In this document: positions 56,767-64,000 of the stretch, piece by piece | How the letters are laid out: every line of letters starts with the position of its first letter | How positions within the stretch are numbered: the stretch's first letter is position 1 | Source of the DNA: Nostoc piscinale CENA21 | GTDB taxonomy: Bacteria; Cyanobacteriota; Cyanobacteriia; Cyanobacteriales; Nostocaceae | Direction: 5' to 3' | Assembly (NCBI RefSeq): GCF_001298445.1 | Contig: NZ_CP012036.1 | Coordinates: 3,067,351-3,131,350, forward strand | DNA: 64,000 nucleotides | Notes under the pieces: model-generated | What the model saw: only the letters and a program-made list of their open reading frames with translations | The model's database searches: none | Told to the model about the DNA's origin: nothing | Program-made: the position numbers and the translations under genes

Positions 56767-59031
56767 CTACTCCTCTGCTTGACCGACGCGGCGAATATTG
56801 ATGATGTCGCTCATTTTTTTAATTTGGACGAACACTTGTTCAAGTTGGGAGCGATCGCGTATATCTATACCTAAGTCCATTAATGCTGGCTGTCCACTGG
56901 CTGTTTTGACTTGGGCATGACGGACGTTAATACCTTGATCACTTAACCGCGATAAAATATCTTTTAAAACGCCTACACGGTCAAGGGCTTCAATTTGGAT
57001 ATTTACTGGGTAAGTGTGGGGGCGAGAACTATTTTCTACCGCCGCATTCCATTTTACCGGCACTAAGCGATCGCCTTCGACATTATCTAAATTATGACAG
57101 CCTTGGCGATGGATAGAAATTCCCCGACCGCGTGTCACTACACCAATAATTGATTCTCCTGGAATTGGTGTACAACACCCCGCTAGATGATATACCAAAC
57201 CCTCGACACCCAAAATCGGCGAATCACTGGCGCGAGAACTAGTGTGGGGAACATCCCGTAAAGCTTTGGCGGTTGATTCTTTGGGGACAAATGGCGGTAT
57301 GACCATTGTGGCAGGTTGCTGTGCCTTGACCACATCCCGCCAGCGATTCAGGACTAAATTTAAGGTAATTTCGCCATAACCCAAACCTGCGAGTAAATCT
57401 TCGACGCTGTGATAGTTGCACTTTTCCGCAACAGTCTGCATTGCGTCTGATTTCAGCAGATTATCAAAACCAGTTTTACCGAGTTCTTTCTCTAACAAGT
57501 CTTTCCCACGGGTGACGTTTTCTTCGCGGCGCGATCGCTTGTACCATTGCTTAATCCGATATTTGGCGGTGGAAGTTCTGACAAAATTTAACCAGTCCAA
57601 ACTCGGATGGCTATTCTTCTGGGTGAGAATTTCCACAATATCGCCATTTTGCAACCTTGTAGATAAAGGTACTATCCGCCCATTTACCCTTGCACCTGAA
57701 CAATGGTTGCCGACTTCTGTATGGATGCGATAGGCAAAATCTATACTAGTAGAACCAGGATTTAAAGAAACAACATCACCCTTGGGCGTAAATACATAAA
57801 CATCGTCTTCAAATAAGTTATCTTTAACGCTATCTAAATATTCTTGGGCATCTTTCAGGTCGCTTTGCCACTCTAATAATTGCCGTAACCAAGTAAACTT
57901 TTCATCAGCCGCCGTCAACGGACTATTTGAACCACCTGTTTCTTTGTACTTCCAATGGGCTGCGATACCATATTCGGCGATATGGTGCATTTCCAGGGTG
58001 CGAATTTGAATTTCTAAAGGACGACCAGTTAAACCAATGACCCCTGTATGCAGAGACTGGTAACGGTTGGGTTTGGGTAAACCGATATAATCTTTAAATC
58101 TGCCGGGAATGGGGCGAAACGCATCATGGACAACCGCCAAAGCCCGATAACATTCTTCGTTACTTTCAACAATAATTCGCAGCGCCGCTAAATCATAAAT
58201 TTCATGAAATTCTTTTTGCTGTCGCTGCATTTTTTGATAAATGCTGTATAAATGTTTGGGGCGACCGCTAATATCTAAACAACGAATTCCAGCTTGTTGT
58301 AAACGTTCTCGTAAAATATCTGTCGCTTTAGCTAATTTCTCTTCCCGCGCCGTGCGTTTTTCCGAAACATGCTGCTGCATTTGGCGAAAAGCTTCTGGTT
58401 CCAGATATTTAAATGCTAAATCTTCTAGTTCCCACTTAATATGCCAAATACCCAAACGGTTGGCTAAAGGTGCAAAGATATCTCGTGTTTCTTGGGCGCT
58501 GCGACGACGGCTATCTTCTGACATATATTGCAGAGTTCGCATATTATGCAAACGGTCTGCTAACTTGACTACAATTACCCTGATATCTTGTGCCATTGCC
58601 AAAAACATCCGGCGGAAATTTTCGGCTTGGCTTTCGGTTTTACTTTTGAAATTAATTTTAGAAAGCTTCGTTACACCTTCGACTAACTGCCGCACTTCTG
58701 AGCCAAATAGCTCTTCTATTTCTTCAATTGTGACATCTGTATCCTCAACTACATCATGAAGAAATCCAGCTGCTATCATAGCAGGACTGCCCCCTAAATC
58801 ACGTAGCAACCCAGCTACGGCAACGGGATGATAAATATACGGTTCTCCAGATTTGCGAAATTGTCCATGATGGAGTTGATAGGCAAAAGAAAATGCTTGG
58901 CAAATTAACGACGCATCATTCTGCCTTCGGTCTTCTGGTTCCACACTTCTGGGTGATGACTCGCGTAAACATTTGTTGAGCCATTCTGGAAGTGTAACGT
59001 CAATTGAAGTACTAGTAGCTATGCCGCTCAT
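56767..59031 (-). CDS. Bifunctional (p)ppGpp synthetase/hydrolase (Rel/SpoT)
   Basis: 754 residues. HD hydrolase domain (about 45-200; HD at 92-93 in FLHDVVEDTD), synthetase domain (about 260-370; RIIVESNEECYRALAVVH, RFKDYIGLPKPNRYQSLHTG, EIQIRT), TGS domain (about 405-470; VYVFTPKGDVVSL) and C-terminal ACT domain (about 680-750). The intact HD motif and synthetase loop suggest both activities. It controls the stringent response in the cytosol and on ribosomes. It stands alone on the minus strand. Confidence 0.95.
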   Translation of the reverse strand: MSGIATSTSIDVTLPEWLNKCLRESSPRSVEPEDRRQNDASLICQAFSFAYQLHHGQFRKSGEPYIYHPVAVAGLLRDLGGSPAMIAAGFLHDVVEDTDVTIEEIEELFGSEVRQLVEGVTKLSKINFKSKTESQAENFRRMFLAMAQDIRVIVVKLADRLHNMRTLQYMSEDSRRRSAQETRDIFAPLANRLGIWHIKWELEDLAFKYLEPEAFRQMQQHVSEKRTAREEKLAKATDILRERLQQAGIRCLDISGRPKHLYSIYQKMQRQQKEFHEIYDLAALRIIVESNEECYRALAVVHDAFRPIPGRFKDYIGLPKPNRYQSLHTGVIGLTGRPLEIQIRTLEMHHIAEYGIAAHWKYKETGGSNSPLTAADEKFTWLRQLLEWQSDLKDAQEYLDSVKDNLFEDDVYVFTPKGDVVSLNPGSTSIDFAYRIHTEVGNHCSGARVNGRIVPLSTRLQNGDIVEILTQKNSHPSLDWLNFVRTSTAKYRIKQWYKRSRREENVTRGKDLLEKELGKTGFDNLLKSDAMQTVAEKCNYHSVEDLLAGLGYGEITLNLVLNRWRDVVKAQQPATMVIPPFVPKESTAKALRDVPHTSSRASDSPILGVEGLVYHLAGCCTPIPGESIIGVVTRGRGISIHRQGCHNLDNVEGDRLVPVKWNAAVENSSRPHTYPVNIQIEALDRVGVLKDILSRLSDQGINVRHAQVKTASGQPALMDLGIDIRDRSQLEQVFVQIKKMSDIINIRRVGQAEE

Positions 59032-59313
59032 ACAAGAGGTGATCGGTAAATAGTAAGATGGACGAAGTTTACAGCATCAACTGATGGTGATCCTGTATCC
59101 CTGGTGGGGGTATAAATGCAGTGTGAGGATGATGAGTCTATTGCCTTGTGGTAGTCCTCCATTTTAGCTTTCAACAAGCATCATCTGGAAAAACCTACGA
59201 TGGCGAATAAGCCTCAAAAGAGGATTTGAGGCTTGTGATAGTGATAGTGGTTCAAGAAGATATACTGTAGAAGAAAAAATTCTTGTCATTAATACTATCT
59301 TAAATGGCACTAG

Positions 59314-59673
59314 ATGTCTTTAAATTGTGAGAAATATCAAGCACTAGCAAAGTTATTAGTGCAGTTACGTTCTGATGTTACTGCTGGGGAATTTGACAAA
59401 ACCCAACTGCGACAGCGTGTTGCTGATTTGCAGCAGTTGTTTCAACGCGAGATTGTGCCTTTAGCGACAGCAGATTCCAAAGAACTCTCTTATCAAACGG
59501 AAATCAGTAAACAACTGCGCTTATTGGAAATTGATATCACATTTTTCCAGGGCGCACGGCAGGCTGCAACAGCAAAAACCAGACTCCAAACCATGAGCGA
59601 TCGCCTCACTACTTTAATTCAATATTGCCATGCCATACTGCAACAAGAGACACCAGAAGTCACAGAAGATTAG
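59314..59673 (+). CDS. patD: PatD-like heterocyst-frequency control protein
   Basis: 119 residues, helical, soluble. The start MSLNCEKYQALAKLLVQLRS and the segment SYQTEISKQLRLLEIDITFF fit my memory of the PatD family of filamentous cyanobacteria, an NtcA-regulated gene that limits heterocyst frequency in Anabaena. ATG start. The 59032-59313 spacer upstream has no gene; I could not confirm an NtcA site. The identification is from sequence recollection only. Confidence 0.6.
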   Translation: MSLNCEKYQALAKLLVQLRSDVTAGEFDKTQLRQRVADLQQLFQREIVPLATADSKELSYQTEISKQLRLLEIDITFFQGARQAATAKTRLQTMSDRLTTLIQYCHAILQQETPEVTED

Positions 59674-60128
59674 TCTGTCTGTTAAGTTTTGCCGTTAAAT
59701 TTATCAGGATCAAAGAAATCTGGTAGCCAACATAGTCTTTTTAAGTTGATGAAGATTTAATGCTGATATTTAGGGTGTAGGGGTATGAGGGTGTAAGGGT
59801 GTGGGTGTGAAGAAAGAAGCAGGGCGAATGGAATTCACGGCTATACAGGCAAAGTCTGCACTTCGACCCTTCGACAAGCTCAGGGCATCGCAAGCTCAGT
59901 GACCACCTGCGCGGACTAACGTGAAATCAAGGATTTAGAACCTGCGGAGGCAGGTTTTGTTTGTGTAGACGCGGTTTCTAACCGCCCTTTTCAAATTAAC
60001 CTGACACCAATAAAAACTCCTACACCCTTACACCCCTGCACCCTGACTCCTAACCCCCTTCCACCCATTACTTCCTCAATAACTGTAGGATTGTTACTTA
60101 GTACAGGAAAATCCCCAAGCAATTCGGA
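59674..60128. repeat. Repeat-rich spacer before the XPB-like helicase
   Basis: Holds a G-rich array (ggtgtaggggtatgagggtgtaagggtgtggg, about 59774-59807), its C-rich counterpart (cctacacccttacacccctgcaccct, about 60021-60048), and between them a dispersed repeat with gacgcggtttctaaccgcc and gcttgcgatgccctgag-like units in inverse orientation. Arms can pair across about 200 nt. No gene. Confidence 0.55.
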
Positions 60129-61709
60129 ATGGCTCGCATCTCCAAATTAACCTTCGATCGCGGTACATTAATTCTGCACCCACCACCACGCGGTAAAGCT
60201 TGGATGGATTATGCTACATGGGATGACCGCGTGGAAAAATTTCGCATTCCGGCGATGCGTTACCGGGCTGTGGTGGAAGCACTGCAAGGGGAAGAAGTAG
60301 AGTTTATTGATGAGGCGAAGGAATTTTATCCGATAGAGTTGGTTCCGAGTTTGGAAATGGAACCTTACCCGCACCAAAGTGAAGCTTTAGCAGCTTGGAA
60401 GTTGGCGGGAAGACAAGGGGTGGTAGTTTTACCAACGGCTGCGGGTAAAACTTATCTGGCGCAGATGGCGATGCAAGCAACACCCCGCACTACGTTAATT
60501 GTTGTCCCGACTTTGGATTTGATGCACCAGTGGTATGCACATTTAGTTGCGGCGTTCCCCGATGCGGAGGTGGGGTTGCTGGGTGGTGGTTCGCGGGATA
60601 AGACAGCGATATTAGTAGCAACTTACGACAGTGCGGCGATTCATGCTGAATCTTTGGGAAATAAATATGCTTTGATTATTTTTGATGAGTGCCATCATCT
60701 ACCAACAGATTTTAGCAAGGTAATTGCCGAATATGCGATCGCACCTTATCGGTTAGGATTATCAGCCACACCAGAACGTACCGATGGGAAACATGCTGAT
60801 TTAAATATTTTGATTGGTCGAGAGGTATATCGCAAACGCGCGGAAGATTTGGCGGGGAAAGCGTTAGCTGAACATGAAATTGTCCAAATTAAGGTGAAAT
60901 TATCCCAAATTGAACGGGAAAGATACAATCAATTAATTCAAACTCGTAATGATTTTTTACGCCAATCTAAAATTTCTTTGGGTAGTATTCAAGGTTGGCA
61001 AATGTTTGTGCAGATGAGTGCGCGATCGCAAGTTGGTCGTAGAGCCATGTTAGCACACCGAGAAGCCAAAGAAATTGCTTTAGGAACTGATGGTAAGTTG
61101 CGAATTTTAGCTGATTTATTAGCAACACATTATCCTGAACGAGTGTTAATTTTCACGGCTGATAATGCAACGGTTTATAAAATTTCGCAAGACTTATTAA
61201 TCCCAGCAATTACTCATCAAACTCCAGTCAAAGAACGCCATGAAATCTTAACTAAATTCCGCGAAGGTGAATATAATACTTTGGTGGCTTCTCATGTTTT
61301 GAATGAAGGTGTTGATGTTCCGGCGGCTTCTGTGGCAATTATTCTTTCGGGAACAGGTTCAACGCGGGAATATATTCAACGTTTGGGGAGGGTTTTACGT
61401 AAGGGAAATGTGGAGAATAAACAGGCGATTTTGTATGAGGTAATTGCGGAAGATACGAGTGAGGAAGGGACTTCGGCGCGGCGACGAGGGGAAGATTACG
61501 AACCGCAAAGACGCAAAGAACGCGAAGAGAAGAAAGAAAAGAAAGCAAATTTGCAGGTTATCTATGGGACTGGACAGGAAAAAAGTTTAAAGGCGGCGGA
61601 ACAATTAGAGATAAAATATTCAACTAAAAATTCAGAAGATGTTACCAACGGAGTTACTAAGTCATCGCCTAAACGGAGAAGAAATCATTCCGAAAAGACT
61701 GAAGATTGA
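60129..61709 (+). CDS. XPB-like superfamily 2 DNA helicase
   Basis: 526 residues. Motif I LPTAAGKT (101-108), DECH box (IIFDECHHLP), motif III GLSATPERTDG, a thumb/RED-like middle, motif V VASHVLNEGVDVPAASVAIIL and motif VI YIQRLGRVLRKG. Architecture is that of XPB/Rad25-type helicases. The C-terminal ~50 residues are highly charged and include a dispersed repeat read through in frame (61492-61535). It overlaps the downstream Bax1/DUF790 gene by 71 bp, so the two are translated together. Probable DNA repair or defence role. Confidence 0.85.
   Translation: MARISKLTFDRGTLILHPPPRGKAWMDYATWDDRVEKFRIPAMRYRAVVEALQGEEVEFIDEAKEFYPIELVPSLEMEPYPHQSEALAAWKLAGRQGVVVLPTAAGKTYLAQMAMQATPRTTLIVVPTLDLMHQWYAHLVAAFPDAEVGLLGGGSRDKTAILVATYDSAAIHAESLGNKYALIIFDECHHLPTDFSKVIAEYAIAPYRLGLSATPERTDGKHADLNILIGREVYRKRAEDLAGKALAEHEIVQIKVKLSQIERERYNQLIQTRNDFLRQSKISLGSIQGWQMFVQMSARSQVGRRAMLAHREAKEIALGTDGKLRILADLLATHYPERVLIFTADNATVYKISQDLLIPAITHQTPVKERHEILTKFREGEYNTLVASHVLNEGVDVPAASVAIILSGTGSTREYIQRLGRVLRKGNVENKQAILYEVIAEDTSEEGTSARRRGEDYEPQRRKEREEKKEKKANLQVIYGTGQEKSLKAAEQLEIKYSTKNSEDVTNGVTKSSPKRRRNHSEKTED
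61492..61535. repeat. Dispersed repeat absorbed into the helicase coding sequence
   Basis: acgaaccgcaaagacgcaaagaacgcgaagagaaga matches the aaccgcagagacgcagagaacgcggag class of spacer repeat (compare 11845-11920 in reverse). Here it is in frame and encodes the charged YEPQRRKEREEKKEKK stretch. Confidence 0.6.
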
Positions 61710-62853
61710 TGATAGACATTTGGCGTTGACTAATGAATTAATTGCTTGTTTTCAAGCAGCACAGGGAAAGACTCAGGGGGAGTTAGAAAAGCAGCTTTTA
61801 GATTTAGAAGGTGATGCGACAGATTATCGCGTCAAGCGAGGATTAGCTTATATTATCAAGAGTAATTTTTGTACTTTTGAAGTGGTGAGTCCTTTGGAAC
61901 CACCAATGTTAAGAGAACGGGTGTTTGCTTTGGCGGCGAAATCTGTAGCCAGCCGAGAATCAACCCAAGCAACTTTAAGCAAAATTGCTGATGAATTAAG
62001 TCAGGAATTAGAGCGAGAAGTTTTGTTAGAACAGGTGCGGACTGGGTTGTATGCTGATTTATCAGAAAATAAAATTTTGACGCAATTTGATACACCTTCG
62101 CCTGTAGATATTTTAAATAGATATAACTTGTCTCAAGTGCAAGGAATTTTTTATAAAGCGAGTCAATTAGTATTAAATGCTCATCGCAATGTACCAGGGG
62201 AATATAAGCTGTTATTTCGCTATTTAAAATTATTTCAACTCATGGCTTATATAGAAGGTGATGCTGACCACGGGTTTACAATTACAGTGGATGGGCCGAC
62301 GAGTTTATTTAATCCTAGTACACGATATGGGCTGGCGATCGCTAAATTAATTCCGGCTTTACTGCATGTCACCAAATGGAGTCTTTCAGCAACATTACAA
62401 ACCCGTGATGTTTATACAGATACCTGGAAAACTGGCAGATTTACCCTCAATTCCGAATGTGGTTTAGTATCACATTATTCTAAAGGTAAGCCTTACGATA
62501 GTATGCTAGAAGCGTCCTTTGCTGATAAATGGGATGCTTTAAAAACCGATTGGGTATTAGAGCGAGAAGTCGATTTAATTCCTATTCCTGGTAGCGTGAT
62601 GATTCCTGATTTTCGCTTAGTGCATCCTGATGGACGGGAATTTCTATTAGAAATTGTCGGTTATTGGCGACCAGAATATTTACAAAAGAAATTTTCTCAA
62701 GTGCGGCGTGCGGGTTGTGATAATTTGATTTTGGCAATTTCCGAACGGCTGAATTTAGAAAAAGCTGGCGTGAAATTAAATGATGTACCCGCGAGAATTG
62801 TGTGGTTTAAAGATAAGTTATTACCCAAGGCTGTGTTAGCAGTAATGGATTAA
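61639..62853 (+). CDS. DUF790 family protein, Bax1-like nuclease partner of XPB
   Basis: 404 residues. The start MLPTELLSHRLNGEEIIPKR is the DUF790 signature; archaeal members are Bax1, XPF-like endonucleases that bind XPB. The C-terminal third carries a PD-(D/E)xK-like core: LEREVDLIP, IPDFRLVHPDG and REFLLEIVGYW. Mid-region residues are helical. The 71-bp overlap with the helicase gene supports a complex. It would cut the DNA opened by the helicase. Confidence 0.85.
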   Translation: MLPTELLSHRLNGEEIIPKRLKIDDRHLALTNELIACFQAAQGKTQGELEKQLLDLEGDATDYRVKRGLAYIIKSNFCTFEVVSPLEPPMLRERVFALAAKSVASRESTQATLSKIADELSQELEREVLLEQVRTGLYADLSENKILTQFDTPSPVDILNRYNLSQVQGIFYKASQLVLNAHRNVPGEYKLLFRYLKLFQLMAYIEGDADHGFTITVDGPTSLFNPSTRYGLAIAKLIPALLHVTKWSLSATLQTRDVYTDTWKTGRFTLNSECGLVSHYSKGKPYDSMLEASFADKWDALKTDWVLEREVDLIPIPGSVMIPDFRLVHPDGREFLLEIVGYWRPEYLQKKFSQVRRAGCDNLILAISERLNLEKAGVKLNDVPARIVWFKDKLLPKAVLAVMD

Positions 62854-62978
62854 GAAAGTATAGAAACAATCGTCACAGTTACCAAAAATGGTAAAATGAC
62901 AGCCCAATTATACCGTTTCACTTTAAGTTTGATACAAATAGACCGCAGGGGGAAAGAATTAAAAACCAATAGACACAA

Positions 62979-63059
62979 CGCGCCGAACAAGAAAAACAAC
63001 ATAGCGATCGCTTGGCGGCAAAACTGCAAGAATTAGGTATTAACTCCGATTCTATATAG
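62979..63059 (+). pseudogene. C-terminal remnant of an Uma2/DUF820-family gene
   Basis: The frame reads RAEQEKQHSDRLAAKLQELG then INSDSI-stop, the tail of Uma2-type endonucleases, preceded by stops and unrelated sequence. A second remnant of the same family lies at 52935-53232. Confidence 0.7.
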
Positions 63060-63090
63060 TAGATTTACTTATGACTTTTATCTAAGAAAA

Positions 63091-63172
63091 GTAGGTTGGC
63101 TGGAGCGATCGCGTAACCCAACTTCTAATATCATTGATATTGTTGGGCTTCACTTCGTTTCACCCAACCTAC
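63091..63172. repeat. Inverted-repeat spacer element
   Basis: gtaggttgg (63091-63099) pairs with ccaacctac (63164-63172), and an inner cccaac/gttggg pair (63117-63122, 63142-63147) nests within. It contains a HIP1 octamer. This gtaggttgggtg...cccaacctac unit is a frequent cyanobacterial spacer repeat. The rest of 62854-63227 is a decayed Uma2 tail and no gene. Confidence 0.65.
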
Positions 63173-63227
63173 ACTCTGACTGCTGTTTACAGTAATATCT
63201 AATTACTCACTTTCTTTCATCAGGAAG

Positions 63228-63527
63228 ATGCACGTTATTAGTTTTAAAATATTAAGAGAATATGCAGAAAATCACGCTGATTCTCAGGAAACTTTGAATA
63301 ACTGGTATAAAATTGCTAGTAAAGCTAAATGGTCAAATTTGGTTGAATTACAGCAAGTTTTTCCGAAAGCTGAGGCTGTAGGTAATTTTACAGTTTTCAA
63401 TATTAAAGGCAATAAATACCGCTTGATTGTTAGTATAGATTATGAAGGTCAATTAATTTATATTAAATATATCCTCACTCACGCAGAATACGATAAGGAT
63501 AATTGGAAAAATGACCCTTACTTTTAA
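63228..63527 (+). CDS. higB: Type II toxin, HigB family
   Basis: 99 residues: MHVISFKILREYAENHADSQ, LNNWYKIASKAKWSNLVELQ, NFTVFNIKGNKYRLIVSIDY and YIKYILTHAEYDKDNWKND match HigB mRNA interferases. The toxin precedes the antitoxin, the inverted order usual for hig loci, and the two overlap by 17 bp. ATG start after caggaag. Confidence 0.88.
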   Translation: MHVISFKILREYAENHADSQETLNNWYKIASKAKWSNLVELQQVFPKAEAVGNFTVFNIKGNKYRLIVSIDYEGQLIYIKYILTHAEYDKDNWKNDPYF

Positions 63528-63915
63528 TCCAGAAAAGTATAAAGAACTATTAACAGCGTATCTTCCTAAATTGATTAAGACTGAAGCAGAAAACGAAGAA
63601 GTATTAGCCATTGTTGAAGATTTAATGCACCGTGAACGAACTCCTGAAGAAAATGAACTCTATCAATTATTAATAACTTTAATTGAAAAATTTGAACATG
63701 AATATTATCAACCTGAGCAACCACATACGCCTCAGTCTATACTGTTATTTCTTTTAGAACAATCAGACAAAACCAAAGCGGATTTACAAGCTATTTTAGA
63801 TTCAGAAAATTTGGTTGATAATATTTTAAACGGCAATCAAAAAATAACTCCAGAATTAGCGCAAAAACTGGGAGACTTTTTTCATGTGGAAGCAAGTTTA
63901 TTTGTAATTGTCTGA
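63511..63915 (+). CDS. higA: Type II antitoxin, HigA-like
   Basis: 134 residues. The N-terminal half is acidic and helical; the C-terminal ~60 residues form an HTH-type DNA-binding part (LLEQSDKTKADLQAILDSEN; NQKITPELAQKLGDFFHVEA). It should bind HigB and repress the operon. It is intact, unlike the Phd/ParE pair at 26368. Confidence 0.88.
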   Translation: MTLTFNPEKYKELLTAYLPKLIKTEAENEEVLAIVEDLMHRERTPEENELYQLLITLIEKFEHEYYQPEQPHTPQSILLFLLEQSDKTKADLQAILDSENLVDNILNGNQKITPELAQKLGDFFHVEASLFVIV

Positions 63916-64000
63916 GTGAGTTACAGCAGATTAAGAGATTCTGGAAGCTTTATCACGCAATCAATACAAGCTATACTTTTAGAAAAAAAAGCAGCGCGAT
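63916..64000. other. Window end, gene-free
   Basis: Only 85 bp after higA. No start of a gene or clear terminator can be seen. Confidence 0.3.

Noticed and set aside
58241..58759. 172-residue plus-strand ORF
   Set aside because: Antisense shadow of rel with no homology features.
59774..60048. Possible CRISPR array (regular G-rich and C-rich units before the helicase)
   Set aside because: Units are contiguous, without spacers of constant length; they are short tandem repeats.

Overview
The window comes from a heterocyst-forming type filamentous cyanobacterium (Nostocales, Nostoc/Anabaena-like). The evidence is a beta-carboxysome operon, ndhF4, chlG, petP, ycf46 and a patD-like gene; abundant HIP1 octamers (gcgatcgc); and heptameric short tandem repeats in the spacers. 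No rRNA, tRNA, CRISPR array or complete insertion sequence was seen.

Layout. 1-7053 is a CO2-concentrating block: the 5' end of ndhF4 diverges from ccmK2-ccmK1-ccmL-ccmM-ccmN-ccmO, followed by a CmpR/RbcR-type LysR regulator. 7239-12837 holds a MuiA-like protein, the GntR-type regulator PlmA, a DUF4058 protein, a nitroreductase and an alpha/beta hydrolase. 13056-17017 (minus) is tig-clpP-clpX. 17649-21736 is asd-dapA-rnj. 21798-26143 (minus) carries a small membrane protein, a five-repeat peptidoglycan-binding protein, an SH3-domain protein and Ycf46. 26368-31428 has a Phd/ParE pair whose toxin is broken, def, small conserved proteins, a dienelactone hydrolase, an S1-domain protein and an XRE regulator. 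31768-52606 is an APS kinase followed by a roughly 20-kb minus-strand polysaccharide locus: wzm/wzt exporter, a giant methyltransferase-glycosyltransferase, two large membrane proteins, GtrA-GT2, two epimerases, a methyltransferase, rfbC, rfbD, an rfbA-like nucleotidyltransferase and three more glycosyltransferases. 53391-59031 contains petP, an ArsA-like ATPase, chlG, a truncated Crp fused to a crotonase tail, and rel. 59314-63915 contains patD, an XPB-like helicase overlapping a Bax1/DUF790 nuclease, an Uma2 remnant and a HigBA pair.

The most striking observation is systematic. At least fourteen times, a gene that should be one open frame is broken exactly at an A or T run that is one base too long. 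Affected genes are ccmO, def, rfbD, rfbC, the GT at 36468, a CDP-paratose-epimerase-like gene (twice), gtrA-GT2, a membrane protein, wzm, and the methyltransferase-GT gene (four times). Correcting these runs restores continuous proteins with the right lengths. Eleven of the events lie between 36 and 50.3 kb, and one more (wzm) is at 52 kb. The simplest reading is homopolymer-length error in the assembly. Real slippage-prone or decaying tracts rescued by transcriptional slippage is the alternative.

Other points of interest: an internal Shine-Dalgarno/GTG in ccmM for the short RuBisCO-clustering isoform; a single in-frame TGA that kills the ParE toxin next to an intact antitoxin; a glycosyltransferase inserted between rfbC and rfbD and flanked by duplicated rfbC/rfbD ends; a vestigial second GT4; nested palindromic repeats; and a bacterial helicase-nuclease pair resembling archaeal XPB-Bax1.
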